In this document: positions 24,241 to 36,923 of the stretch, one piece after another
Position numbering within the stretch: the first letter of the stretch is position 1
Layout of the letters: the number at the start of each line of letters is the position of its first letter
NCBI GenBank assembly: GCA_032622095.1
Contig: CP136061.1
Coordinates: 45,703,797 to 45,767,796 of the forward strand
From: Siphonodentalium dalli
Lineage: Eukaryota; Mollusca; Scaphopoda; Gadilida; Siphonodentaliidae
DNA length: 64,000 nt
Reading direction: 5' to 3'
Notes under the pieces: generated by a model
The model's database searches: none
What the model saw: the letters and a program-made list of their open reading frames with translations, nothing else
Told to the model about the DNA's origin: nothing
Program-made: the position numbers and the translations under genes

Positions 24241-25091
24241 TGTAATGAAATTACTGTATGTTTTTATTTGTTAAACAGTTCAGTCTGTTATTATTCCTCA
24301 GTTTACCTTCAAAAGGACTGGTTAAACATTTTAATTAAAATACCGTGTCGTATATATGTGTATTCATGTAAGCTTTCATAATTATACTTATAAGTCAGAC
24401 TTATATCATACATATTAGCCTTCTGTTGATCCTTTATCGGATTTCTATAATAACTATAGTCAAAATCAGTTTTACAATTTTTTTAAACTTGGTAAATGTT
24501 ACTTCCTGGTATTTTCGTGAAAATTACGTTACTTTCGTGTCGTAAATTTTCACACTTCTCATGCAAATATCATTAAATATATTATATATACTTTGTCATT
24601 ACCATTTCCTACTCATAAAGTCGTAGTACTTCCATATTCATGCACTTTTTCAGTTCACAAATGGTATGCATTGTATCATATTTGTACATTATATAATGAA
24701 TGTTTTCGATAGAATTTTCATCCATTCATAAATTCGTAAGGCATGGCGAGCATAATATTATGTATCAACCTTTCAGTGGACAAACAATATTATTCAATAT
24801 TTAGTGAACTTTCTTCATATCAAATATCATATGTGTATTAAAATACTTGCTTGTATTGTGAAGTCGATCATTGATATTGGGAACTATTTATTTAATTACT
24901 CACTCCCCGCATCGTTGGTTAAACGGATTGAGGCATATTACCCCGGGAGCAATTAATCAGTCCAGCAGGAATAGTTATGATCAACACAGTTTATTAGGGC
25001 TTGAAAACTACACAGTAACGAATTCACTCACACACTTACCACAATCACCCACTCACATACATTCACATACGGCCACACCAAACAACATCCC
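24241..25091. other. No gene identified
   Basis: AT-rich sequence; no exon, RNA or internal repeat supported. Confidence 0.5.
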
Positions 25092-25282
25092 TTTAAAGGC
25101 ACGGTCGGCGTTCGTTGCAGAACTATTCATATTTGTTCAAATCGCCATCAACAGAAGGAATATTAAAAAATATATAGTTTTGCTCATATGCCAAACATAA
25201 TCAGCGCGTAAATAGTATATTGTCGTCAAGACGCAACTAAGAGCATGCTCGTGTTACAGAAGCTTTGCTTCTGTTTACATAT
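25092..25282. repeat. About 200 bp dispersed repeat, copy B
   Basis: Diverged reverse complement of 4865-5066. Begins 'tttaaaggcacgg' and ends 'ctgtttacata', directly next to the outer end of the foldback structure at 25285. Confidence 0.8.
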
Positions 25283-26699
25283 AGTCTGGTCGATAAACTA
25301 AAATTTTAGGGTCAACCTAGAATAAATTCGGACTAAATTGGTTTATATATCATTTTGAAGAGGAAGATCTCCTCTATAACATATCCAAAATCCACTAAAA
25401 TCCGCTTTGAACATTTTTTGTAATTCAAGATGGCGTCCAATATGGCTGCCATTTTCCGTTAGTCAGTTTGTTGCAATTATGGTCATAATATCGTGTCATA
25501 TGTATACCTTAGTATACATTTTTGTGAAGCGAAGACATAACGCCACATTTTGATGCCAAAATTGGAACACACCGCCCAAGATGGCAGTCAAAATGGCGAC
25601 CGGAAGTGGAAAATGTTACGTTTTTTACTGATATCTTTAAGATAAGTTTCTGCTGTTTGGAACTAGTTAAGAATTGTGACTTTATTTTGTATTTAGCATG
25701 TTAACAGACCATCGGGGAAATAAAATAGGCCATAAGTGGGGTCCCCACCCCTTCCGATCATGCAAAAAAATCGAGTTTACAGAACGTGGTATAACATTTC
25801 ACCAAAAAATCACAATTTGGGATTCTAGTCATATTTCATAAAAAATTGGCAGGTCTGTGTAATGGAGGTGATGCATTCTATTTCTTATGAATATTCCGAC
25901 TCAATGGTATCAAAATTGTCACTTTGGCTCACAATAGCTGCCAAAATGGTGGCCAAAATATGAAAAATGGTAAATATTGCACCAGCGTGTCGTGCAACCG
26001 CTTATAAGTTGTGGTTGTTGAATAAAATTGACTATTCTGTCTTATATACATTGAATACTAACATTTATGATGCACCTTGATTAACTTTTACTATTTTAAC
26101 TACTGAAATTACCAGAATTATGGGATTTTTTGCACAAACTTGGCATCAAAATCGGGAAAAATTAACGTTTCAGGTTTGCACCATTTTTTAAAAGTAAAAT
26201 GAAACTATCTTTGGTATCAAATGTGATTTTTATTTTTGATCTATCTTAAATGTTTGACACTGAGATGTTTTAGACAAAATTACTCAAGATGGCTAACAAA
26301 ATGGCAACCAAATATGGTAAAAAGTTGATTTGTCATATATATTCCGAACATTATTACAAGCTGTTCTGAAAAGGTTGCAAATTGTGACTCACTTCGTTAT
26401 TAAACATGCTACTTAATCAATTGATAACTAAATGTTATATTCTGGTTGTCCCAGTACATAATGAGGCATGACAAATCAGCCTTGGTTTAAGGGATGCAGT
26501 ATGAATTTTTGCCGAAAACTTCTTTGGGGATTCTGTCTATCTTTGAACGGAAATTGGCAGAACGTTGAAACGGAACTGAGAGGGATCATATTATGTGGCT
26601 ACTCTGGCCCATTAGCATCAAAATGTATTAACTTATATACTATTGTCATGAAAGCCGTTTCATTCATATTGCATACCAAACGCCATTAAGAGACACTCT

Positions 26700-27610
26700 G
26701 ATGTGATCTCTCTATCGGTTAACATATCCTTGAGTTATAGGGATAGGAAGTCGATAGTCACCCAAGTGAAACTTACACATGACCATGCAGTCACTCCACA
26801 TATACATGAACACCACATAAATGAACATATGTCACTCGCTTTATACACATACACCTCACCTACTACTATACAGCCACACATGGATATGCACATACACCCA
26901 ACACATGGCCATATAGTCATGAGTAAACATGCATGCACACCAGGTATACTCCTACACATCACCCATGGCCATATAGTCACGAACTGTATACCCATGCATG
27001 AACATACAGTAACATCCTGTATACATATTCGCATCACCATTGGTAATACGGTCACTCCATGTACATGTATATATTTGCCAGATGCATGGCCATATAAGTA
27101 CCCAAGATATACATCCAAACGATGACAATATAGTCACTCCCGGTATATATTATCGCCACATTCATGAGCATACATTACTTCTTGTATACATATTTGCCTC
27201 ACCAGGGGTCATAAAGTCACTCCCTGCATATATATTTGCGACACACATGGCCATATATCCACTCAAAATATACATATACACCCAACCCAAAACCATAGAG
27301 TCATTACATGTATATATAGTATACATATAAACCTCACCAATGGCGTTACAGTCCTTCTAGATATACCAATGTCCCGCAACGCGCACGCGGCCATTCATAC
27401 ACTCCAAACGTGCATATATAGACCTCACCATGACAATTCAGCCTCTCGCTGTATACGCATAAACCACACTCGTGATCATACAGTCACTCCCTCTATACCA
27501 ATTCACCCACCATTAATTTTGCCACACTGGCACTCCATATATACATATTGGCGACATCATGGCAATATAGCCATGCAATATATACAAGGGCTCGCCTCTT
27601 GCAGGTAATG
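26700..27610. repeat. Minisatellite array 1, unit about 40-50 bp
   Basis: Irregular units of the form 'catggccatatagtcactcc' + 'gtatacatatt' + 'cacctcacc'. Unit length varies and divergence is high. Histidine- and threonine-rich open frames on one strand and matching frames on the other come from the repeat. Confidence 0.85.
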
Positions 27611-28204
27611 AGTCGAAACGTAATGTGATATTTGCTTAGTATGGCATATAGTCAGCGATCTGGAAGTGATGTTGATCTTATCCAAACATTTTGGCATCTT
27701 TTAAACTCATTGGGAGTAATTTCCAAAAATGTCTAAACTCTACGTTTGGCATAAAATAAAATCTAGTTTTTGTGGGGTACGTTTTAAAACTATTTTTAAA
27801 ATTCCATTAAACTGCTCCAGGACCCAGCTTCCAACTCAACATTCATGTCATTAGAACGGGGATCAATTTGTCTGCGAGAAATTGGGACCTTAGTCATCAT
27901 ATATGTAGCCTCGAATATTATGTAGTATGCCTAACAGACATCATCCCCTTTCTCTTAACATCCATACATTTATGTACCACTATCATTGTGTGGGGAATGG
28001 GACAGGATGTAAGCCATTATTTATTTCACTATACTTATATTGACAAACGGAAAGGCCTTATGGTCCGTCAGCCAGTGCTCCATTCTGACTTGTTATTGTC
28101 ATTCCGGAGGGCTAGGTGTGGTTTTCGTTGACGCGGACAAATGTGTCACATTGTCAGATACCCACTTACATATATTTGTTAGCCTATACTTACCTGTATT
28201 GGTT
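27611..28204. other. Unique spacer inside the foldback element
   Basis: Separates the two minisatellite arrays. Open frames are short, with no recognised domain. Confidence 0.5.
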
Positions 28205-28990
28205 GGCATTGGTTAACCTATGATCATAGTCACTCCAGGTGTATATATACCTTATCAATTACCATTGAGATATGCCTATACCCACACACACGGCCATTCG
28301 TACACTTCAGACTTGAAAAAATACAGCTCAACCATGACAATTCAGCAACTCGCTGTATTCTTACCCACCTCATCCATCAGCATTCAGCTATTCGCTGTAT
28401 ACCGGTACACAGCAATGACAATACAGCCACAACAGATAAACATGTACATCCCATCCATGACCATGATGTCACTATATATATACACAAGCCCGCCAGTGAC
28501 CATCAAACTGTACTCCAGGTATGCATATACACTTCAACAACATTGACTCTGCAGTCGTTCCATGTACACATATACACATTGCCCATAACCATACAACCAC
28601 TACATATCTATCCATACACCCCATTCATTATCATGCAGCAAACGCGTGTATGCATATACACACACCCATGACAATACAGCCACCCAATGTACACCTGTAC
28701 ATCCCACCCATGATCACACAGTCACTCCATATATACATACACAACACAAAGATGGACAATGCAGCTAATCTCGCTGTACACACACACCACTTCAATGGCC
28801 AGACAACAACTCCCTGCATACATGTTCAACTCATACATGACGGTCGTGACCATACGCTACTCCTGATATACCTGTACAACTCAACGTGGACACCCATACA
28901 TGACCATATAGTCATACATTGTATAACTATTCATATCATTCATGAATACAATAACTCCCCGTATACATACTCACCTCACCTATAGCCATA
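28205..28990. repeat. Minisatellite array 2, same unit and orientation as array 1
   Basis: Units such as 'cccatgacaatacagccac' and 'gatcacacagtcactcc' with 'tatacatac'. It abuts the right arm. Confidence 0.8.
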
Positions 28991-30340
28991 CATTCAACAG
29001 ACATACACACGGTATTAAGTTGATCAATGTTGATTACAATGGGCCAGAGTAGCCACATACTATGATCACTCTCAGATCCGTTTCAACGTTCTGCCTATTT
29101 CAGTTAAAAAAAAACATGGACAGAATCCCAAAAGAAATTTTCGGCAAAATCCATACTGCACCCCTTAAATGAACTTTCATGCCTCTTAAGGTTCTGGGAC
29201 AACCAGAATATAACATTTAGTTGACTATGTAGCATTTTTAATAACCACAATGAGTCACAATCTGCTACCTTTTCGGAACAGCAGTGAATAATGTTTGGAA
29301 TATATGTGACAAATCAACATTTTACCAAATTGGGTTGCCATTTTGCAAGCCATCTTGAGCAATATTGTCTAAAACATCTCATTGTGACACAGTTAGCACA
29401 TATCAAAACAATAAACACCGCTGATACCAAAGAAATTTCCATTTTACTTTTAAAAATGTTTCAAACCTGAACAGTGATTTTTTGCCGATTTTGATGCAAA
29501 GTTTGTGACAGAAACATTTGAATAATTCTGGTGATTTTAGTGGTTTCAATGGTAACAATTAGCCTAGGTGCATCAGAAATTTTGGTTTTCAATGTATATA
29601 AGACAGAATAGTCAATTGTGTGCATCAACAACAACTTATAAGCAGTTGCATGGCACACTGGGACAATATTGAAAATATTCCATATTTTGGCCGCCATTTT
29701 GGAAGCCATTTTGATCCAAAGTGACGATTTTTGTAACATTGAGTTGGAATATCCATAAAATGTAGAAAGCATTACTTACATTGCACAGTTCTTCCAATTT
29801 CATGATGAAATATGACTAGAATCCCAATGGTGATATTTTGTGATATGTTATACCGTGTTCTGTATAATCGAATTTTTGAGTGATCGGAAGGGGTTGGGAG
29901 CCCATGACTGGCATATTTCTTTGCTTCAATGGTCAGTTAAGATGTTAAATACAAAATAAAGTCAAAATTCTCAACCACTTCCAAACAGTAGAAACTTATC
30001 TTAAAGATATTAGTAAAAAACGTATAAATTTCCACTTCCGGCCGCCATTTTGGCGGCCATTTATGACGGGGAGTTCCAATTTTGGAATACAACGGTGGGG
30101 TTATGTCTTAGCTTCACAAAAAAGTATACCAGTGTATACATATGACAAGATTTTCTCACTATAATTGCGTAGAACTGATTTACCGGAAATGGCAGCCATC
30201 TTGATTTACAAAAATTGCTCAAAGCGGATTTTAGCGGATTTTGGATATGTTATAGAGGATATATTTCTCTTCAAAATGGTATACAAACCAATTTAGTCCA
30301 AATTTATTCTAGGTCAAACCTGTATTCGACCAGACTATTG

Positions 30341-30690
30341 GTGTATACTAGTATGTATATCTTGAGTGGCCATATGGCCATGGGTGTGGCGAATGTATAC
30401 ACAGGGAGTGACTATGGCCAATGGTGGAGTGAATAGGTATGCAGCGAGTATGATCATAAATGTGGTGTATAAATGTGGGTGAGGTGCATATTAAAGCCTG
30501 GAGTGTATGAATGGCCGGTTTGCAGGATGTCAATTGGTGTATATATAGAAGGGTTTTGTGGCCATTGATGTTATACTATGTACACATGGAGTGACTGGTC
30601 AGGAGTGGGGTGTATATGTACAGCTTGAGTGGCAATATGGGCATGGGTGTTGCCAATATGTATACACGCTCATTCTTTGGTCATGTCATG
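30341..30690. repeat. Minisatellite array 3, reverse orientation
   Basis: 'gagtggccatatggccatg' and 'gggagtgactatggcc' units are the reverse complement of the unit inside the foldback element. The array begins directly at that element's right end. Confidence 0.8.
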
Positions 30691-30819
30691 ACTCATCAGG
30701 CATACATAATTCTAAGACCAATCATCTTCATTGGAATCAGCTAAAAAAAATGTATTTTACCTCAAATATTCGTAATTTTATATATTTTACCACAGATTGT
30801 CAATTGGATTATTTGACTG

Positions 30820-31930
30820 GGTTGTAGTTACCTAGCAAACATTGCTAAAGAGAAAATGAATGTCGGTGCGATGAAAACCAGATAACTATCGATTCCATGG
30901 TAGTACACATAGTGTTAAGTATTTCTGCCAGGCATTTAGTAATTTACAAAGTGTTATGACCAGTGAACATTTATAATAAATTGGAGGGTGAGCCCATAGC
31001 AACGGTCCGATTACCACCTGCTATCCTTAGTAATTCTGTATCAGTTATACAATATACACTTCATAATGTGATGTGTGGGCACATGTTAAAGGTCCTGTAG
31101 CCTAACTTGGTGTGCAGTTTAGGCCCGAAACATCACCGAGAAGGCCTCAAAATGTAACTGAGAAAAAAAGTTTAATAAAAATACATTTTCTTGTTCGGGT
31201 AGCTGCATAGTAATGGTTGTTATGGACAACATTATATAAATTGATGTCACACACCATTGCATGTCATAATATGCCACAACTAAACCTCCAATATGTAATT
31301 ATCAACTACAGTTCAATTAAATGCGGTAAATCATCCCCATAGAGACATTTTATTATTTCGGGTAGTTGCCTAGCAACCGTTGCTAAGGAGAGTCCCATCT
31401 CGATAAAATAGTAACAATTAATAAAGGTGCATCAGAAATGTTAGTATTTAATGTATATAAGATATAATGGTAAATTTTGTTCATCAGCCACAACTTGCAT
31501 TAAGGTCATTGATGCTTTTGAAATTTAAAAATAATATGGGTAGGTCTCTTAAGAATAGTCGCAATAACACCTTCCAACCATAGACACTAGCCATCCCTAT
31601 ATAATATACACTGTGTGATGTATTATTGTATATAAAATGTATTTCAGACTAATCTACCACCAATTCTGGTCCCAAAATGTCAGAGCAGAGTGCCAAATAT
31701 ACATTTTACTGTCTGGGTAGCTGCAACGGTTGTTATGGACATTATGATAGGAAACAAGGTCACATGTCTTTGTAATTGATCATATGTCACAAATAGAACT
31801 CAAATATGCAATCCACAACAACTAACGTTGAATGAAATAATGTAATCCTTCCTTATATGAGCAATTCATACTTTCGGGTAGTTACCTAGCAACCGTTGCT
31901 AAGCGGGGCCAAATCTCGATGGGGTCCATA
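30820..31930. repeat. About 510-550 bp repeat, three diverged copies with X-box palindromes
   Basis: Each copy contains 'ggtagttgcctagcaaccgt' or a close variant (30827, 31375, 31881). Two copies also contain 'gggtagctgca…ggttgttatggac' (about 31195 and 31708). A segment at 31410-31510 matches the foldback right arm (29550-29645), so the families are related. Confidence 0.75.
31375..31387. promoter_or_regulatory. RFX X-box-like site GTTGCCTAGCAAC
   Basis: Fits the RFX consensus and is followed by CGTTGCTA, giving overlapping palindromes. Variants are at 30827 (GTTACCTAGCAAA) and 31881 (GTTACCTAGCAAC). Located in the 510-550 bp repeat. Confidence 0.5.
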
Positions 31931-32665
31931 TCTGAAAATGATTAGTATGGCCCAAGGAACATATGTGCCAGGTTTCATGCTTTTATCATAATTTGTGCAA
32001 TTCTAACACCAAGCGCCTGGACTTATTTTAATATGGCCAGCCTGGTCCGAATCCCAGTCAGGTTTAATCAAGAAATTACTCAAGGAATTCCCACCATTAA
32101 GTTTACAGTGGACACAGTCGTTGTCAAATACTGCTGTGTGATATATGGTTGTGTCATTTCAAAATTTGATCACTCGCTTCAAAAACATGACAACTAAATC
32201 ATTTTGTATGCTGTAATATATGGATTTCTCAACAAAGCATTCTTCACAGAGAACTTCCCAAGCAGGATTTAGTTTTGTTTGTGGAAATTTCCCAACAACA
32301 GACCCCGTACGTGTGCACAAAGTCAGATTTCAGTTCGGAAGAAAGTATCATATATTTCCAATTTCTGTCACAGGTAAAGTGTTATTTACTATATATAATA
32401 TATGTATAGCTGTTTTTTAGCTTCTCGTGTGAAGTTTGTGCCATTGTTTTCTATTTTTAAAAAATACCCAAATTTGAACCGGAGTCCATACTGGAGTGTT
32501 TGGTTAAGTCTTAACCCGAATTTCTAGATAAAAACTTCGTTTATATAATTCGTAGTTGTTATTCTATAAATCATTTATGTTTATAAACTTATCTCTCTAA
32601 GTGGGAAACTAATTTTAATTCACAGTAATGACATGTGGGTCGTTGTCACGTTGTGTTTTAGTTAC
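31931..32665. other. No gene identified
   Basis: A 66-residue frame at 32220-32420 starts with ATG and ends beyond a 'gtcacag' / 'gtaaag' pair, but it has no recognisable domain and is not called. The rest is AT-rich. Confidence 0.45.
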
Positions 32666-34675
32666 ACAGAGTCGCTATCTCGTGGGAATCCCGATTCAGA
32701 ATCTGGATTCAGATTACAGATTAGTCCCCTTACGACTTGGTTCGGTAAACGAACAGACCAGAAATTGGCAGAATCAGTAAACGAACAGACCGCAATCTCA
32801 ATATCGTGGTAATCCAGAATCGGATTCGGATTCCGATTACGGACTCAAATGTTCGTAATGTAAACAAACCGAGATTTCGCCACATCGGAGTTTAAAAACA
32901 CAAAAAAACATAAGAATCCGTCCGTTGTGTACAAATTATTGCAGAATATAAACGATCTATATCAAAGAATTTTAAATGCGAAGACAAATTTGTTTTATCG
33001 AGAGTAAACGGGAAGAATATTACAGAAATTAGCCACATAAGAACGTTATTGATCGTAACGCTGGAGTAGCACTTCGGTTGATAGCGAACTTGAAGCATAG
33101 CATTGTCAATTTCATTGTCACTTTCATCACATCATGTTCATTTCATAATTCCATCCATAAAATACCGCCCGAACGCATGTCGATTTCAAATTCGGCGGAT
33201 ATACGTCACCATTGACCGAATTCACACGAATCTCTACATTGATATGTCTTCTGCTTTGTTAGTTACTATATTTTCCTTCTTATTCAAGAAATAGTAGGAC
33301 TATATGCTATCAATGGATAGTATGTACTATCTAGTCTTATAGCAATTTCATATTTAAAATGTCCTGTTTCGTTAAATGCAGTCGTTTTGCACAATAGCCC
33401 TGTATAGTGCAGAAACAAATGCATTTATTGGCCAACGTGCTGTACAATAGTTTGAAAATAAAGCTTTGTCTGTGAAGCTAATGTTGTGGTCTTGAGCATC
33501 TCCCAGGCGTAAAGCTAATTCTAGGATCTCAGGACTATATAGTGAAAATATTAGTCAATTTATTGATTAAGTACCTACACGTACAAGTTCTCGCTATGGA
33601 CGTGGCTATAGGTTTCCTCAAATTTCCGGCCAAGTGCGCCCCCCCCCCCCCCCCCCCCCCCACCGAACCAAACATCAATCTCACAGGTTCGCATATTTCC
33701 ATTTGCTTTTACTTTTACTTTTACTGGTTGAAAAAATCAAACAATGAGAACAATCCCAACCTATATATGGTGTCATATTAATGTCCAACTAATGTTGTGT
33801 CATGCATGAAATTTCCAACTGCTGGAAATGTACCGAAGTTTAGTTTAAACATATCTATTTCAAATATTTGTCAAATTTGTATAACACATGATATATAACA
33901 CGTGCATTTGTTTATACATACACTGGGATTGGAGGACAAGTGTTGATTCACTTAAGGGTACCACTCTCCCATATGTTATTACATGTACACTGAAAACTAA
34001 ATAATTAGTAATGGCAAAGCAACATGACTACCAAAAGAAGTTAAACATATCTACAGATCACCGGTCACCCCCTCCCCGAGTAAGTCATACGTTTGTAAAT
34101 GTATTTATTTAAAATCGGGTTTGTCTGTTGCGTTTGCTGGCTTGTACGTATCATTATTTGGAACAGTTAGTCAAAATAATTCTGATTTAACTCATGTATG
34201 CATGACTGTGCAGCTAAGAAAATTGTACTAAGGTTAGGGGCGAGACACACCAGCCAATCCTGTCACCACGTCCCTGTACAAGAGACAAGTTCTGTGTGTT
34301 CTCCACAACGTCTTAGGAATTTGATTCAGGAGACCAAGAGCTGTTAGAAATGCTTGCTCACTTGACCCTCATCAATGAACACACTTTAACTTGAAAAAAG
34401 ATGCCATTAAGTCGGATTGGCAGCTAATTATGTGCCATGCATATATATACATAGAAGAAAAACATGACTTTCACAGCAAGCATGAACTTTATAAATACAA
34501 GATACAAATGATACTTGTGTCAAATACATGAGCCATGTTTGACGCTGGGAAAACATTAAACATAGTATCGGAAACCACGTGGATTTCAAAATCTGACCTA
34601 GAATCGGGAATTAGCCCCGCCCTCGTAATCGGATTCGGATTCTGAATCGGGATTCCCACGAGATAACGACTCTGT
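32666..34675. mobile_element. 2 kb segment with about 55 bp terminal inverted repeats
   Basis: Left end ACAGAGTCGCTATCTCGTGG continuing into 'gaatcccgattcagaatc'; the right end (34622-34675) is the near reverse complement. The sub-terminal 'gaatcggattcggattcc' motif recurs at 32818. No transposase inside. The interior includes a run of about 24 C at 33638-33661 and a solo retrotransposon end at 33839. Confidence 0.65.
33839..34000 (-). mobile_element. Solo 3' end of the 43.9-46.5 kb non-LTR family
   Basis: 'tttagtttaaacatat', 'gggattggaggacaagtg', 'gattcactta' and 'tgttatta' follow in the same order as at 43941-44090. Minus-strand insertion truncated close to its 3' end. Confidence 0.8.
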
Positions 34676-35230
34676 ATGATTGATTTGAATTTGCTAGAAA
34701 TCTATCAGAGAAAGGTACTGAAACAGTTGCAGTATTTACCACCCAGGATTCCCAATGCTGCTGTTTATGCTTTGCTTGGCTGTCTACCGATTGAGGCTGT
34801 TATCCACAAGAAGATGTTGTCCCTATTTTCTAGTATTATCCATAACAAGGGTTCTGTGAACATTGCTGAAAGACAGCTTGCGATGAAGAATTTGGACTCT
34901 ACTAGCTGGTTTGTGACTGTAAGAAAGGTTTTGTGGATGTACGAGTTGCCATCAGTTTTTGAAGTAATGGAAAACCCACTTGATAAGAAGTCCTGGAAGG
35001 AGTTGGTAGATAAGAGGGTGCGTGAGCTTTGGGAAGGGATGATCAAGGAGGACATGAAGTTGAAATCTTCACTGAAGTATTTTAACCCAGATTGGTTCCC
35101 CTCATCACTTATGGGACAGTTTACACTCCAATGTTCATGATGTTAATTTGGCAGCAATAACAGAAAGACTTCTGACTGGTACCTATACACTCCAGAGAAA
35201 TAGATCTGATTAGAGTCGACAAAAGGAAAG
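34676..35230 (+). pseudogene. Non-LTR retrotransposon ORF2 C-terminal fragment
   Basis: The product includes LEIYQRKVLKQLQYLPPR and YALLGCLPIEAVIHKKMLSL, the usual thumb-to-C-terminal region of invertebrate non-LTR ORF2 proteins. Near 35110 the frame changes and continues as SNVHDVNLAAITERLLTGTY, also typical. The fragment begins exactly at the end of the 32666-34675 inverted-repeat segment and stops just before minisatellite 35240. It is a third retroelement lineage, distinct in sequence from the 2.5 kb and 44 kb elements. Confidence 0.7.
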
Positions 35231-35239
35231 TTCGGTATT

Positions 35240-35870
35240 AATATGAATATACGGTGAGTGGCTGAATTGTCACGGGTGAGGTGTATGTGCAAGTATACAA
35301 ATGGCCGTGTGTTCGGGTTATTGGTATGTCCATACAATGGTGAGGTGATATATGCATATTGAATGGATATATGACCATGGTTGTGGGCTTGTGGCGAATA
35401 GGTATACATGGAGTGATCCTATGACCAATGGTGGAGTGAATATGTATACCTTGAGTTATTGTACATGTGTGGTCGTGGATAGGGTGTATATGTATACCAT
35501 TGGCGGATTTGTAATGGGTTAGGTGTATATGCAATTCTGGGTTGAATGAATGGCTGCTGGTACTGGGTATTGGTGTATCCTGAAAGGGTTGTTTGGCCAT
35601 TGGTCAGGCATACATGAACACATGGAGTGACTTTATGGTAATAATTGGGGTGTATGTGTATAACTTAATTTCTTATATCGTCATGGATGATACCAATATG
35701 TAAGGGAGTGACTGTATTACCAATGGCGAGGTGGTGTGCAAGGTACATGTATTTGTATATCTAGAAGGACCGTATACTATTATGCATACCTGGAGTGACC
35801 CAAAAGGAATGGATGTGGTGTATATGTATATATTGGGTAGGATCACAAGTGTACTTTTGGGTAGATATCT
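35240..35870. repeat. Minisatellite array 4, reverse orientation
   Basis: Reverse-complement units of the 26.7 kb array ('tggagtgatcctatgaccaa', 'gtgtatatgtatacc'). Histidine- and proline-rich minus-strand frames derive from it. Confidence 0.8.
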
Positions 35871-35959
35871 CTTTCCATAATAAATCAAGGATATGTTGAC
35901 AGGCAGAGGTAATGACACAGAGTTCGACATCTTTATGGCAATTTATGCACAATGGATGA

Positions 35960-36445
35960 AACGGTTTTCCTGGCATTAGTCAATCAATTTTGATGTCATG
36001 GACCAGCATTAAGATGTTATTGGACATGAGTAGCGTAGCCACATACTGTGGCCCCTGTCAGTTCAGATTCAAAGTTTCCGTGTCCATTTCCGTCCAAAAG
36101 CATTGCCATAATCCCTAAGGAAGTGTTCGGCAAATTCCATACTTCATCCTTTGAACTTAATTTGTCATGTTCCATGACGTACTGGGGGTACTAGAATATC
36201 AGTTGATTCAGTAACATGTTTAATAACAAAGGGAGTCACTATGTGCTACCTATTCGTAACAGCAGAGAATAATGTTCGGGCTATATGTGAACAATATATT
36301 TTTTACCACCAAATTTGGATTCCATTTTGTAAGCAATGTTCAATTTTGTCTAAAAACACATTAGTGTTATGCATTTGAACAAGATAGACAAATAATCACA
36401 TTTGATACCAAAAATAGTTGACCCTAAAATTTGATTTTATCGACT
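35960..36445. mobile_element. Half of a second foldback element (right arm)
   Basis: Aligns with the right arm from about 29035: 'gtagccacatact', 'aagtgttcggcaaattccat', 'aacagcagagaataatgtt' and 'tttggattccattttg' in the same order. Together with array 4 it forms array + right arm; no left arm was found. Confidence 0.7.
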
Positions 36446-36880
36446 ATAACATGGATCATGGAAAGTCTGACCCATAACAATGTCTATTTGTGTATAAGTG
36501 AATATTTTGAAGAAATGGAAAGAATATGGTAAAATAGTTAACTTTCATAGAATATGTGCACATTGATCCATTAAGCCTGTCAAATGCCAGCATATCACCG
36601 TTTGAAAACATACTGATGGTGTTGAACTTCAGTAATAGGGTGGATCCATAGCAATGGGTGCCAATGAATTTTAAGCTAGATAACAGTTCATCACAATATA
36701 GCATATATAATATGACAGGAGTATATATCATGGATGGGGAAGACCGAGATTCAACACCCAAATAATTTCGTATTATGAACGTGTTCAATATGTTGCATAG
36801 ATCATGATCATTAAACCAGGGGATGGGGTCTGACAAAAAATTGCGTACACAGGACCTGGATGGATGCGTGGTCGAGAGCC
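36446..36880. other. No gene; repeat-linked sequence
   Basis: A 166-residue minus-strand frame spans this region but runs into the duplicated repeat at 36880 and has no recognisable domain, so it is not called. Confidence 0.5.
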
Positions 36881-36909
36881 CAGACAAAAACATTTCTTTC
36901 ACCAAAATG

Positions 36910-36923
36910 GTTGCCATGGCAAC
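36910..36923. promoter_or_regulatory. RFX X-box-like palindrome GTTGCCATGGCAAC
   Basis: A perfect 14 bp inverted repeat that fits the known RFX consensus GTNRCC-N(0-3)-RGYAAC. Lies inside a repeat; function untested. Confidence 0.5.

Larger units (their letters stand above)
25285..30340. mobile_element. 5 kb foldback element with minisatellite interior
   Basis: The left arm (25285-26690) and right arm (about 29035-30340) are diverged reverse complements along their length. For example, TAGTCTGGTCGA begins the left end and TCGACCAGACTA-like sequence closes the right. 'gattctagtcatatttcat' (left) pairs with 'atgaaatatgactagaatcc' (right), and 'gtggctactctggccca' with 'gggccagagtagccac'. Between the arms lie two arrays of one minisatellite and about 600 bp of unique sequence. 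No transposase was found, so it is non-autonomous or a large palindrome. Both arms also hold 'aagatggc' / 'gccatctt' segments typical of noncoding mollusc repeats. Confidence 0.8.

Noticed and set aside
26703-28985. Long histidine/threonine-rich open frames on both strands
   Set aside because: They follow the 40-50 bp minisatellite unit, appear in several frames, and lack splice or start context.
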